NCBI GenBank assembly: GCA_021904315.1
Contig: CM038914.1
Coordinates: forward strand, 5,704,001-5,768,000
Origin: Sphagnum magellanicum
Taxonomy: Eukaryota; Streptophyta; Sphagnopsida; Sphagnales; Sphagnaceae
Length of the DNA stretch: 64,000 nucleotides
Direction of reading: 5' to 3'
A model generated the notes under the pieces. The model was not told the DNA's origin, did not search any database, and was given only the letters and a program-made list of their open reading frames with translations. Numbering within the stretch: position 1 is the first letter of the stretch; the number at the start of each line of letters is the position of its first letter. Positions 1 to 12,985 of the stretch are shown here, piece by piece. The translations under genes were made by a program, and so were the position numbers.

Positions 1-340
1 AAAAAAGCTTCCCCAGAATCCGTCCCGTCATCAAGCCAGACGGACATTTCATCCATCCCCTTAATTGGGACGGACAGTAGCTAAAAGAAAAAAAAGGTAG
101 TCTTGGTCAATACAAAAATAAATAAAAATGATTCTGGGCTGTCCAAGGCCTAAATATTTTTTTTCTGGTCTTCCCCTAAATCCGTCCCGTCATCAAGCCG
201 GACGGACATTTCATCTGTCCCCTTAATCAGGTCGGACAGTAGTTAAAAGAAAAAAAAGGTAGTCTTGGTCAATACAAAAAAAGAAAAAAAATAAATTATG
301 GGCTGTCCAAGGCCTAAATATTTTTTTTCTAGTCTACCAA
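1..340. repeat. Two tandem copies of a 162-bp unit
   Basis: The motif CCGTCCCGTCATCAAG occurs at 20 and again at 182. The following bases match for the whole unit, including TGGGCTGTCCAAGGCC near 137 and 299 and a T-run after it. The period is 162 bp. No coding potential is visible; the unit is probably part of a transposon end cut by the window edge. Confidence 0.85.
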
Positions 341-354
341 ATCTTTTGCCTCAC

Positions 355-500
355 AAAATCAGACTGCCCCTGATTTCTTTTTTATCTGGAGTCAGTTACA
401 TCTAGGGAAGTTACATCTGGGGAAGCTCTTCAAAAAATCAGACTGCCCCTGATTTTTTTTTTTCTCTGGAATTAGTTACATCTGGGGAAGTTATGACTAG
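355..500. repeat. Tandem duplication, 79-bp period
   Basis: The motif AAAATCAGACTGCCCCTGAT starts at 355 and 434, each followed by a T-rich stretch and GTTACATCTGGGGAAG-like sequence. The unit directly follows the 162-bp repeat and may belong to the same element. Confidence 0.8.
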
Positions 501-2870
501 AAGAATTTTCTAGGCACTGCCCGGACAGACAAATAGACAGACACCACTATTGCTTTAATATATAAGATAGTGAGTTACATCTTTTGTAACTCATGCAACT
601 TGTCTGATAGCAGTCATGGGTGTAGAAATACAATGAATTGCAAATGGTCATTGCAACTCAAAAATTGAGTTGCAAACCTAGTCGCAAAACATTTTTTTTT
701 CGTAGTGAATCTCAATTTCATTGCACAACACATTTTCAAAGTTTCCATAGATTGCATTTAATTATAAAGTCAATGAAATAACCTTCAACACAAGTTTCAA
801 ACCTTAAAAATACCTATGGAAATTATTTTTTATAACTCTATTGGAATAAACTTTAATAATCTATTGAATCAAATGAAAGTTGCACAAATCACTTGCTCTA
901 TTTGTTGATATCTTGCCAATGTTCTTAAACAATTATAAATACAAAAATGTTTTCAATTCACACAAAGATGAAATAATAACAATAAAAATGGTTGTATTCA
1001 AAATGGATCAAACATAAACAATTGGAAAATATTGCTAATTTCTATGCCTTTTCCATATTAAAAAAAAGATTCCCTAAAATGGTGGAAACATTATACCATG
1101 TGAAGGGTTAGCATGACCTCTTCAAGGGGCAACTAATAATTTTACACTCTATTTTTGGTGCCTACCAAACTAATGCTACCAACCAATCACAACGTTAGTA
1201 CCCCTACCAAAATGGTAGATCTTATCAAGTTGGTGTTGACTAATAATGTATTTTAGTGTGAAAATTCAAATATTCATGACTTCCTCAAATAGAGTCCAAA
1301 TCAAGTGTTTTAAGGTTCTATTTTTACAACCTTTGGAAAAAGCTTTTCAAGACCATATTAAAATTTTCAATTGAAATTGATTAAACCTTTCAAATCATTA
1401 ATAACTTGTAACATGTGGTAACTATTGTTAGTAGTTTTGTAATTACTTTTGGTAGCTATTTTTTGGAGTTTTTTTTGTAACTGCTCAAAAATTGTTAATA
1501 AAATTTTTCCATTCAACAAACATTTTACATGAATGCAAGGAATCTAAAGATGTAGACATATTATTTGTGGCTTCGGTCCAAGATGAATCCAACAAAAATG
1601 AAAACAAAAACTCAATAATGCACCTTATTTAAATGTTGAAAAATTCAAAAACATAATCCAAGAAGACATTCAAGAAATTGCAGTGTAACATATATAACAT
1701 CACACAATACAAATTCAAATATGAATGATTAAAAATGTCATACCTATCATGTTACACAAGTAATAGTGCATGTGTTGCCAAAATAACAAAAAACTCAACA
1801 ATGATGAAAACTCAAAAATAATCCAAAAATGTTGAAACTAGTTGATACATCCCCAAAAGCTTGTCACAAGGTATTGAGACAAACTTTTTGATACATGGCA
1901 TTATGAGAATGTTTAATTCTTTCACTCCACATGTTGGGGTAAAAAGGTTGTGCAAAATTTTCATGATGGCACTTGGAAAAAGTCAATGTGATGAGTTCAA
2001 AATTAAATTTGCATAAACAAAAAGAAAAGTTGGTATTGCAAATTGAAACCAAATTGGTGCACAAATGAGCCATGAACAATTCACATTGACAAGATCACCA
2101 TGGTTTGGACTTGAAAAGAATCATCACCCTCCTCCTTATTATAGTATGTTATGTGATTTATAACAAAAATTGTTACCATTGATTTTTAAATTCACATGTT
2201 TAGATTTACATCAAATTATTTGGGAACATGTGGCAATATATATAATTAGATAATATAGGTTATAGTTCTACCATAACCTAGATGAATTAGACTTAGCTTA
2301 GGTAGGTTAGGTTGTAATTATGAGAACTTGAACCTTCACCTTCACATTGAGGAGTCAAGGCCTTAACCATTGCACCACCACCTTGAAAGCTATGAACAAA
2401 ATATTGTAATGAACATGTTTAATTTTAACATGACTTACATAGGTAAGTAGGTAGTTGAACATATTAACTAATAAATATACTTTCTTAGCTAGTCTATTAA
2501 GATATAATAACTCAAACTACATGTATGTTACCAGCCTAGGCTACCTAATGTTACCCAGATTACTCTAGTATACTTAGCATAGGCATATAACTAGAAGAAG
2601 TTTTTTCCTTTGCAACCAAGAAATCTATGACTACAAGTCTTAAATGACTATATGTATGACTTTAATTACAAATTATTATTTTGAATCCTATGTGTAAAAA
2701 GTAATAAGCATATAGGGGCATGTGATTAATAGATAATGAGGTGGTAACAAAATGGGGGATGTGAGTTTTCATCATTTTTATTTCATTTATATGACATCCA
2801 TGATTAATAATAAAATGACATGGACGTCCAATTGTCATTACAATGATTAAAAATTGATTAGAAGTCATTT
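501..2870. other. AT-rich intergenic DNA, no gene seen
   Basis: Open frames here are short, lack recognisable domains and have AT-driven composition. I see no RNA gene or clear repeat structure. Confidence 0.6.
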
Positions 2871-2883
2871 GATATGAACATAA

Positions 2884-3560
2884 ACACCCCCCCCGCCACA
2901 CCTACCTATGTACTTACCTATTTACTCACCCACTTACCTAACCACCAACCTATTTATTTACTTACCTACCCACCCACCTACCTACCTATCCACTTATTTA
3001 ACTACTTACCTACCCACCCACCCACCTACTTACGTACCCACTTACCTATCCACCAACCTACCTATTTACCTACCCACCTATTTACCACCAACCTACCTAC
3101 TTACTTACCTACCTACCTACCCTCCCATGCACCCACCTACCTATCTTGTCAAGCTACCTATTTACCCACCTACCTTTTATTTTTTATTTCCTATAACCTA
3201 CCCACCTCCTACCTATCATCCTATCATTTGTTATCTATTTCATAGTCTTGTAGTGATATGAAATGAACATGTGAAATAAAAAACTTGATCAAAATTGGAC
3301 ACCTTTTTGATGTTGTAGTCCATTAGTAATGACTTGGTTTATCATTGTGAAGATGAAAGGTCCAATTCCTAATACTTGCAACCTATGTGCATACCTAATG
3401 GGCTAAAATAAGTAGGCTAGATTAAGGTAGTTACATATGTTGGTTACATAGGTTACATAAGTAAGGTTAAGTAGGTTAAACTACTACCTACCTACCTACC
3501 CTTTTCAACCTACTTAAACCTATTACCTACCTATCTACCCACCTATTTACATACCTATTA
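2884..3560. repeat. Degenerate (TACC/TTACC)n tract
   Basis: From 2884 to about 3235 the plus strand is almost entirely a degenerate tetra/pentanucleotide pattern of ACCTACCTACTTACCC type. A shorter satellite of the same motif lies at 3480-3550. Frames across it read as Thr-Tyr-Leu-Pro repeats in more than one frame, as expected for a simple repeat and not for protein. Confidence 0.9.
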
Positions 3561-5684
3561 AATTTTATTTTAAAAATAATAATCTAATTTTTAAAAAAAT
3601 CTATGTATAAATTTGAATAATCAAATGGTTTAGTGTCTGTCAATAATATTTTAATCATCCCTTATATGACACTTCAACTCATCATATGTGGCTTGTCCTT
3701 TATGATTTGTCCTTAATGACTATAGGATGAAAAGTGCCACATTAAACATCATATAATCATTGTCCTTTACTACTCATCCGTTACAACTAAAGGCTTTTAA
3801 TCATATAATGTTTGGTATGATTACAAAATCAATCATATATGAAATCATAGAGTTAAGAATTTCTTCTAGTAATACTAATCCACATACATTATTAGTTGCA
3901 CAAACAATTATATAACTTGAAAAATATGTGATAGCAATCTTGTAATCACAAACATGGCCAATGTAGTTACAAAATGACTAAGTTACGAAAGATTATTATT
4001 ATTTTCTAATGATCTAAGGTCATTTGGCCCCTTTGTCAAACTTTTTATGGATAGGAGTCATGGCCAAGTGAATTCCACTAACAAGTAATTAAAATATGTA
4101 GGAGGTATTGTAAATACAAACGGATCACAAATTGTAAAGGTTGTCCAAGAATTTTTATGAAAATAAAAAATGAATAAAGTTGCACCATACACCACAAATG
4201 CAACATAATTATTAGGTGGACCATTATGCATTAATAACTAGACTTGTCCATTGACAAATATGCCATTGGAATTAAATCAAATTCAATAATAGACATCCAT
4301 AGAATTCACGAGAATTGATGAACTTTTTATGGTTAGTTGTAACACGTTTAGTAATCAAACCCACATATGTGAGGAGGGCTACGGATGGAATTAAATGAAA
4401 GATGTGAATATGGGATTGACCCAGCCTTGAAACTTATTCTCATTAAAATATTCATTTCAAATTTGGTGAAAAACCAACTAGAATGGACATTTGGATTAGA
4501 TGTGGCCTAGACATATGAAATAGATGACATAAACATTTCAATCAAATGTATACAAAATTGAGTTGAAATTAGTTCGAAATTAGACCAAAATCATTAAAAT
4601 AAAAATAAAAATTATAGATTAATTATAATAAAAAATATTTTATTTAAAACATGTTTATTAAATATCTAGACCAAGATCACATTAGGATGGTCACAACTTA
4701 AACAAATTGAATAGATGACTTGAAAACTTCAATCATCTATTCAATCACACCCCGTTAAGGCTGCTATGATTGCACCCCTTCAAGGGCCCTTGTGATCACA
4801 CCCTTTCACCCCCCCTTCCCAACGTTGTTGGCTCCCATATCTCATTAAAATTATGAATTTCATCTATAGAACAATGTATTTAGAATTACTAAAAATAAAA
4901 TTTAACATCTTGCCATTTGAAATTTGATAAGTTCATAATGTTTATGGGAATTTTTTTACAAATTAAACAAAAATATTAAAACAAAAATGCTACAATGTCA
5001 CAGCCATGGATACATATATTAAAAGGTTGGGTAGGTAATGAAATTCAATACTTTATAAAGTGGACAATGCCAACAAATAAAATAAAATTTAACAATTTCA
5101 TTTTGAAATAGCTACAAAGGATAGAAAATCTTGATTGCTAAATTGTCAACAAGACCACTGGTTGTTTCTAAACATTTCATTCACAAATTCCCATTGGATA
5201 CATGATGTTTAATACACCCACCTATTAGTGTTTTAGTTCATTTTTAATGAAGTCATGTAAAAGCATGTCACATTACAAAAGATAACTCTCGAAGGGATAC
5301 TAAAAATGCCATACCAATAATACTCATATCAAGGAATCTCCAATATTTTCATTTTAAACAAAAAATCAAATACATGAAAAAAACTTCAACATCAATAGAA
5401 ATCAATTGTCACTTGCCTTAAAAAATATATTTCTCATTGATTTTCAAATTCAAGGACATAAACATTTGACCACTTGATCATAAACCTATTCTAACTAGTA
5501 ACCACCTAAAGTGTATCACTCAACATACATGCACAACATATATACAAGACATCATCATCATGTGTACATCCATTCAATGGACTTGTAAATTTATGAAATA
5601 TTAGTATACAATACATACACAAAACAAAATTCAAGAAAAGACATTTAGAATTGACAACACATGTTTCAACTTTTAATATACAAC
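3561..5684. other. AT-rich intergenic DNA, no gene seen
   Basis: No frame with a recognisable domain and no clear repeat. The sequence is A/T-dominated with many ATAT and AAAT tracts. Confidence 0.55.
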
Positions 5685-5766
5685 ATCATAACAACCAATG
5701 ATTTCTTCCATAAAATGAACAAATTATCATAACAACCAATGATTTCTTCCATAAAATGAACAAATT
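5685..5766. repeat. Perfect tandem duplication of 41 bp
   Basis: The 41 bases at 5685-5725 are repeated without a visible mismatch at 5726-5766. The unit begins ATCATAACAACC and ends GAACAAATT. Perfect identity suggests a recent slippage duplication. Confidence 0.9.
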
Positions 5767-6255
5767 AATGATAACATGCCTAACGTAAGAAAGAATCAAA
5801 TGATTCATATAGAGTACGACTAGAATGATAATGTGATTGACTTTTGGCACAAAGACCTACAATAAACTAAAGTTAATGGAAACGGCCTTTTCCATCCAAA
5901 TGGATGGTTAAATAATTTGAAATTATAATTATAATGTCAAATATGTGGCATTACTTAATGTCAAATTCCCATTTTAATATAATATATGTCACAATAAACA
6001 TCACATATCGTGCATTGTAATGGATGAAACCACCAAGTTTATCCACACATGTGCCGTTAATCAAGTTTTTTGTGTGAAAAAAACCATATTTTCTTGTAAT
6101 GTGACCAACATATGACAACAATGGTTTTTTTGGGGGAAACTTTTGCGTCTCAAAATCAGAAAATTGAGTTAATGCAACATTTATAAGATTGTTTTAAGGG
6201 GAAAAAATGGCCCAAAGTTGCCACATTGTGAGGGAAAAAATTGGAATTTGCCATA

Positions 6256-6805
6256 TTTAGACAATTGGTTCTAGAAAAAATATAGCATAATTCTTAAAAT
6301 TGACTTTCCTCTTTCACATGTAGCCAAATTTGGCTGAATCCTATTGTGGATGATTGTTAACCCGTTTACCTCAAAAATTTGAAAAAAATTAAATATGACA
6401 ACTAGAACGTAAATATAATATGTTGAAAAATTACAATAATTGAGATACCAACAACACACATGCACAATCATAAGAATGACAAATAGATACATACAAAATT
6501 GTATTTTCACATTTTCATAAACAACAATCACTGGATTTTAATAAAAATCATGTTTTCACTAGCATAGTCAAAGGTTTTTTATTGAAAAAAATTCAGTTTT
6601 TTCCCAAATTTCTAGGAAGAAATTTATGAAATTGCCAAAAAAAGAAGAAGTAAATATTGGTGGATTTTTAATTATTTTTTCTAGAAAATTGCCAACTTTA
6701 GATAGAGGTTCTACCAAGTCACAAAAATATAACAAGATTGCTAATTTTTGTATTTCTCTATTTGTCTTGTAGCCAAATTTAGCTAAATCCCATTGTGGCT
6801 TATTC
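6256..6805. repeat. Imperfect direct repeats about 430 bp apart
   Basis: Segments near 6256-6370 and 6690-6805 share TTCTAG with a following A-run, then TGTAGCCAAATTTgGCT (6318) or TAGCCAAATTTaGCT (6769), then AAATCCCATTGTGG-like sequence. They look like old diverged copies of one unit. No function is inferred. Confidence 0.5.
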
Positions 6806-7429
6806 CCATTTGGAGTGTGACATCAAAAAAATTTGAACATTCAAGACACCATACAATTACTAACAAATTTAATAAATGTCAAACTTTTAATGCACACATA
6901 TGCAAATGTCTTTTTATCAAACAAATAGTTCATCTTGTGAACTTTTCATATTAATATATGTACTTGATATAGCATTTGACTTTATAAACTAGAACAAACT
7001 CAATATAAATGTTTATGCAAAACAATCTAAATACATATCTTCATTCCTAAAATACCTTGTAAGCTCCAACACAACCCACCAATTTCTCTATGAACCTTAC
7101 AAAAATGATAATACAAGTTGATCAGTAATATTTAATGTAGACCAGCCCATCATCGATCACCTGCCTATGACCAAACACTTACTTATATCTTCTTACTTCA
7201 TCATATGTGCTTCACTTTGGGTGATTTCAAATGTTTCAAGAGCATTACCTCAAGCTCTAGAAATCTTCTTTCAAGTGCAAAGGAAAAAGATTAATGAAAA
7301 AATAACAAGAAGAAAAATAAGGTTTTCAACTTACAGAATGCATTTTTTTTTTTCCTTCTTATTTTCTTTGGACCTCTCCTACTTTCAAACCTCATAACTT
7401 TCTTAAAGTTAAAACCCCTCCTCCTTTGA

Positions 7430-7582
7430 GCTATGCACCCCTTTTTCTTGAGAGCTTTCCCAAAGAGACCAAGAACACAATCTAAAGCATCTCAATCTGA
7501 AGCATCCCAGTTTGGTGGATCTCATAAGTACAAAACAAACCAAACAAACTACCTTCCTTCATAGATAGATGTGTCGATTGCG
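7430..7582 (+). repeat. Dispersed repeat family R1, copy 1
   Basis: This copy has GAGAGCTTTCCCAAAGAGACC, AAGAACACAATC, GCATCCCAGTTTGG, GGATCTCATAAGTACAAAAC and CATAGATAGATG in order. The same ordered motifs occur in reverse complement at 46.8-47.0 kb and directly at 53.2-53.3 and 53.5-53.64 kb. It is non-coding and its class is unknown. Confidence 0.75.
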
Positions 7583-9479
7583 TTGAGTGCAAGTTATAAA
7601 TGGGAGGAATGTCAATACCAATTGTTATTTATACACACATATGGCAATTTTTTTTATTATCAATAAATACATAAAATCATTCATAAATGCAAAAAATATT
7701 CAACTATATTTTCAAAAAATGCCTTTTTTTCTCTTCCAAAATATTTTTTCAACATGTTTTGTGAGCATAATTTAATTGCCAAGCGTTTATAATATTTACC
7801 TCTAAATTAATAAACATACCTACCTTGGAACTGATGTCATTTTTATAGAAATTTGAAGACTTGATCTCTCCATGGAATGAAGACTCCCTTTGTTCAGAGT
7901 TGTAGGTCATGCCTTGAGTTTTGTTTTGTTGGGGGTTTTTTTTTTTGTTTTTTTTGGGCCTCCTTTCAAAAGTTAATTCCAGGTTCCGCCACTCCTATTT
8001 AAGTAAGGGTTGATTGTTTTTTTGGTACCCGTCATGGCTGTAACTCAAAAATAGCAAACCGCATCCCAAACTTGGTTCCGAGAGCATGATTTTGCTTTCC
8101 CTCGGGTTGTGAATTCGACTACCTAATCTATCTTGGGTATCCTCGTATCCTCCCTCCAATTTGATTTGATTTGACGGTGTCACAAAAGATGCCCCCAAAA
8201 AAATGGTTTTTGGGGTAGGGGGGGGACTACCTATAATAACAAGAATTGAATTCATAGGAATAGGAAGATGCATGGGAATATATTTGAGAGTTTGGGTGGT
8301 GATTTTAGGGGCCTTAATTTGAATTTCAATGTTGGCTAGACCTAAAGGTGGGGATGGGAGGGGCCCGGGGGGGGGGATGCACCTCATAGCTAACCGTAAA
8401 CTATGGAGTTAGCTATTGTTGTATTGTTGTATTGTCTTTTGCCCAAACCTCATGCAAGCTACACCGAGGTTAATAAAGTTGCACTCCCAAAAATTCTCTG
8501 CCCGGTTCCCTCTTTTTTAGTAAAGAGTACTAATAAAGAGGGAACATGGCTTGGAAATTATTAGCGTGGCAACAACAACAACGCCCTTTTTCTTGCCCCT
8601 TTTGACGGCTTCCTTTCCTTCAATTTTTCACACCCATACCTTGTCCCGCCCGAACCTCAACCACCACCACCACCACCACTTTTCCCCGTCTACCAAAATA
8701 TGTTAGATAAGCTTGAGACCAACCACCTTAGCAAATGTACAATTTGTGGCTTGACCTCTCTTGACAATTTGTCATTTGCTTTGTTGCAAGGCCCACATTA
8801 TGCCCTTAGTAGTACCTTTTCAGGTTCATCGATAATTAAATTATTTTTGAAAATGTAAAAATTATTTTGGAAATAACTTGTTTCAAATGTTAAAATTCAA
8901 AGGAAATTACACAAAACACACAAAAATACAAAAAATTGATGGAAACTTCAAGAGCTTCTTGCGGCATGCCAATTCACCATTGTAGAGCAAGTATCCAATA
9001 ATTGACAACATTTTTTAATCCTATAATTTGATGGACCCATTTTTGCAAAAAAAAAAAAAAAAAGAAAAAAAGGAAGGAAAATTTATAAAAAATTATTGTA
9101 AAGGTCTCATTTTGTTAGAAGTTCAAAGTCTAGAAAACCTTCCAAAGAGGCTGCTTATATTTAGTGTCAAGTTTTCTTAGATTATTAATTTTTACTACTA
9201 AAATGGAAAATTGAAAAATAATTAAATTACTTCACACCTGGTTGCCAAACTTGAAAAGGTACTACATATTATCCCCAATATTTATTTAGAACTTTATTAA
9301 GGGTTCCATTTCATGGATTCCACTATGGCTTCACACACAAGGGGATGTTTCTTACCCAAAAGAAAACTTTTAAAGCAAATTAAAAAGTATAAATAAATAA
9401 AATTCCCATTGGGAAAAGAAAGGGTTCCTAGACTTAAAACTCAAACTAGTTTGATCCCCTGTTTGTGTTTCCCACCTTG
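7583..9479. other. Intergenic DNA, no gene seen
   Basis: Mixed AT-rich DNA with homopolymer runs, such as T-runs near 7940 and an A-run around 9047-9063. The frame on the minus strand at 7995-8387 has no recognisable domain and includes C/G homopolymers, so I do not call it. Confidence 0.5.
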
Positions 9480-9930
9480 TGTGAAGACCTTCCTAGGTGG
9501 ATAATCAAAGTATGAAGGTAGCCTAGGTGAGTAGGTAATCTAGGTAGGTGGTTACATGGATGGGCAAGTAAGTAGGTAAGTTAGCTAGCCTATGTAAGCG
9601 AGTAGTTAAGGTGAGTTGGTAGGTTAGTAACCTAGATGGTTGGATAGTTGGCCTAGGTAGGTATGTATGTAGGTAAGTAGCTTAGTAGCCTAGGAAGGTA
9701 TGTAAGCTGGTAACCTAAGAAGTTTAATATGTAACCTATGTAAGTAAGTAGGTACACTAGGTAGTTGGGTAGGTAGCCTAAGTGGGTAGGTACATTAAGT
9801 AGATGGGTAGGTAAGTTTGTATCTTGATAAGATAATAAGTGGGTAGGTAGTCCAAATAGGCAGATAGGTGGGTAATTAGTATATGTAGGTACACTAGGTA
9901 GGTGGGTGAGTAGTCTGATAGGTCCCTAAT
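9480..9930. repeat. Degenerate (GGTA/GTAGG)n tract
   Basis: The plus strand is dominated by GTAGGTAAGTAGGTAGCC-like words. This is the reverse complement of the TACC-type tract at 2.9-3.5 kb, so the two tracts form a loose inverted pair about 6 kb apart. Confidence 0.85.
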
Positions 9931-10745
9931 TGAGGTAAGTAGACCCTTTAGGTAGGCATAAGGTCTTTAGGTGTTTAAAATAAAATAAAATTGTGGTAAA
10001 AATTTTGAATAGCTCATCCCTACTTTGGAGCTTTGGGTCCTAGTTTGGGAAACTTTAAAGATAATTATAAAGTGAGGGTGAGATGACCAAATGAGGATGA
10101 AAAGGGACAAAAGACTAGGCATCATTTAGCGGATATGTCGAATGACTTTGACATATATCCTTTATTTACCCTTTTCAAAACAATTACCCTTCCCATGTGA
10201 GGTTTGGGTTTAGGGTATATCGGAAACCCTAAACTCTAAACCAATTCCAGTGGCGCCTAGCTTGCCTGTGGCTTCACCTTGGACAAGGCTCTACTTACTT
10301 GCCCATGATGAGGCTAGGAGCCTGAGTTCATGAGCTAGCTAGGAGCTGGAATCAGCCAAGCCCTGCCCAGTCTCTTCTAGTAAGGTTTTATTCATTCCTC
10401 GATCATTATAGGTCAAAAAGGCCACACCCAACAATCACATAGTAGTGGAGGCATTTGGTCTTTGATGACACACACATTTTCAGCTCACCTCACCTCGTAA
10501 TATATTTGTCCATGATGACCACTAGTCAAAGGGGACAGATACCATTAAGTTATTATGGTGTGTACTTGATCCTTTCCTCCCCTCCCCCTTTGGCAAACTC
10601 CCAAAACATGCAACCCCTTTTGATACCTGACATACAAGTCAGATGATCTACCCTTTGTTTGTCACATTAAGGATGAAAAATATCCATGACTAGGAGGAGG
10701 TTTATTACTTCATCTATGAAGCCACCACCACCACCACCACCATGA
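9931..10745. other. Intergenic DNA, no gene seen
   Basis: Mixed-composition DNA without a supported gene. A (CCA)n run of about 21 bases ends at 10742, directly before the 52-bp tandem repeat. Confidence 0.5.
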
Positions 10746-10760
10746 TGTAATAGACCTACT

Positions 10761-10924
10761 CCACATCATGTAGGTTGGCACAATGGAGGCAAATGTGAAG
10801 ACAAAGATCATCCCACATCATGTAGGTTGGCACAATGGAGGCAAATGTGAAGATGAAGATCATCCCACATCATGTAGATTGGCATAATGGAGGCAAATGT
10901 CAAGACAAAGATCATTCCACATCA
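10761..10924. repeat. 52-bp tandem repeat, three copies plus a stub
   Basis: Units start at 10761, 10813 and 10865, with a fragment from 10917, an exact 52-bp period. Each begins CCACATCATGTAG and contains GGCACAATGGAGGCAAATGT. The third copy has several substitutions. There are no spacers, so it is not CRISPR-like. Confidence 0.92.
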
Positions 10925-10999
10925 TCATCATCCTCCTATGGTTGTTCTAATGACATAAAAACCTTCAAGAAAATTTTTAGTGTATTTGGAGGTATAGTT

Positions 11000-12600
11000 A
11001 CAAAGCATTAAACTTTGTGAGGGCATCACATCTTTTTTTTTAATAAAAAAATTCCACAATACATAGCAGGTACCCACTGGATACTAGTTGGGTATCATGG
11101 AAAAAAAATCCCATCAATTTTTATGCTCAATAACACTCCGAGTTTGGGAAGTAAACACCCCTCAACTCCACCCTCAGGTGAACACTTCCTTCCAACGCTC
11201 CCCGCTCCTTGGGTGTTACCTTACAATGTGCACTTAACAATGTGTTTCCACCTTGATCTCCAAAATTGGATTTGACAAAGCTTCGTCCTCCCCCCCCCAC
11301 CCCCACCCACAAAGAAACATTATTTTGTGAGGATGCAAACACATGAATCTAGAACATGAACACGACTTGGGTTAACCAATAACTTGGCTAACAAGGGGTG
11401 TGTCACACTGTGGCCTTGCCATTTACATTAAAAAGTATCTTAAGGCAAAAGAAGAATTACGGAAACTCAAATATTTTCACCATGCAAAAAATATAATCTT
11501 CAAAAAAAAAATCCTCGAAAAGAAACCAAAAATCCTTCAAGATATTATAACTCTGTAACTAATCTCAAGTTTCAACACAAGCCAAAATATCATCTTTCAA
11601 ATTTAATCCTCATATAAAAATAGAGCTATTATTATTACCTAGGGGCCTATAAAAATCCCTTAAGCTACTATATACTCTATAATGAATCTAAACATAATAT
11701 CCTTGCCTTGGTACGCAAGGCCAACAACAAACTGCATTACATTACGCTACCATGTGAATATGTGCGTGCGTATGTGTGTGTGTGTGCATGTGTGGGCGTG
11801 TGCGCGCATCTCTCTCTGGGTTCCACTCTTTCTTGCCTGACATCATGTCTGCTGGTATGATGAACAACTTTGTACCCAATAGATTGACATCCAACAAACA
11901 TAGCACCTGCCATTGGCTTGTACTTGGATTTTCATGTATCTCTATTGTATTGGCATTGGGCATCAGTGTTTATAATAATAATAATAATAATAAATTTTTA
12001 ATATTTTATTTTTCTGACACGGCATTGGTGGCCATCATCCCACATAAAATTTAGCATCAATTGATGAAAATTTTGTAAAAAATTGTCAAAATTTATAAAA
12101 AGAAAATTGATGAAAAAATGCCCCCATGGAAACCCCCCCAAAAAAAACAAAGGGTGTTGAAATTTTTCTAATATTTTGGCAAAATTTTAATAGGAAATTT
12201 GGAAAAACATTCCTCTTACCCAAAAAAAAAAATTCACTGATTTGGGCACTTATACAGAGTTTTTACAATCCACCAAAACTAGGGTGGGTGTTTTTCGAGG
12301 GTGGGTGTTTAGAAAAACATAATGCCCACGGCCACTAATGTAATGCCCATAGAACAACTGTGAGCATTACGTTTTTGTAAAGGCCTGCCCGTCTGCAGAG
12401 GCAAAATTATGCTCTGTAAGTTGACCGTTATATAATGATGAAACCCTGCCAACCCACCAAAAAAAAAAATAATAATAATAATAAAAATGAATAAAAACCA
12501 AAGCACCTAAAAAAGAGGGAATACAAGGAACAAAATGGAAGGACCCATGTTCGAGAACAAAATTGAACTACATATGAGAGCCAACCACAAGGGGAACATC
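11000..12600. other. Intergenic DNA with simple repeats
   Basis: Contains a TG-rich stretch at 11762-11800, an (AAT)n run near 11970-11992 and another near 12468-12485, plus A/C homopolymers. Short open frames overlap these low-complexity tracts and carry no recognisable domain. Confidence 0.55.
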
Positions 12601-12603
12601 AAT

Positions 12604-12985
12604 CAAGTTCCCGAACCCCCTCTTCTCTCCTGTTGCGAGAAGCTTATCAAATATGGGAAAGGGGAGGACACTTACTTAAAATCAAGTTCCCAAACCCTTT
12701 CCTATCACAAGAAGCATATCAAATAAGGAAAGAGGAGGACACTTACTAGGAACATCATCATCAAGTTCCCAAACCCTTTCTTATCACGAGGAGCATATCG
12801 AATAAGGAAAAGGGGAGAACACTTACTTGAACATCATCAAGTTCCCAAACCCTTTCCTATCACAAGAAGCATATCAAATAAGGAAAAGGAGAGGACACTT
12901 ACTTGAACATCATTGAGTTCCCAAACCCATTCATATTGCTACAAACATATTAAATAAGGAAATGGGAGGGCACTTACGAGTTTTC
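12604..12985. repeat. Minisatellite, five copies of a 76-79-bp unit
   Basis: The anchor CAAGTTCCCAAACCC-like word starts at 12604, 12683, 12762, 12838 and 12914, giving periods of 79, 79, 76 and 76. Each unit also holds AGCATATCAAATAAGG and GGACACTTACTT. The outer copies are most diverged and the inner ones most alike. Confidence 0.9.

Noticed and set aside
2874-3261. Overlapping Thr/Tyr/Pro/Leu-rich open frames
   Set aside because: They are simple translations of the TACC repeat in more than one frame; no start context, domain or splice support.
10761-10924. CRISPR-like regular repeats
   Set aside because: Units are directly adjacent without unique spacers, and the DNA is plant nuclear; this is an ordinary minisatellite.
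11127-11342. Gly-rich minus-strand frame
   Set aside because: Driven by a C homopolymer and lacking any domain or start context.
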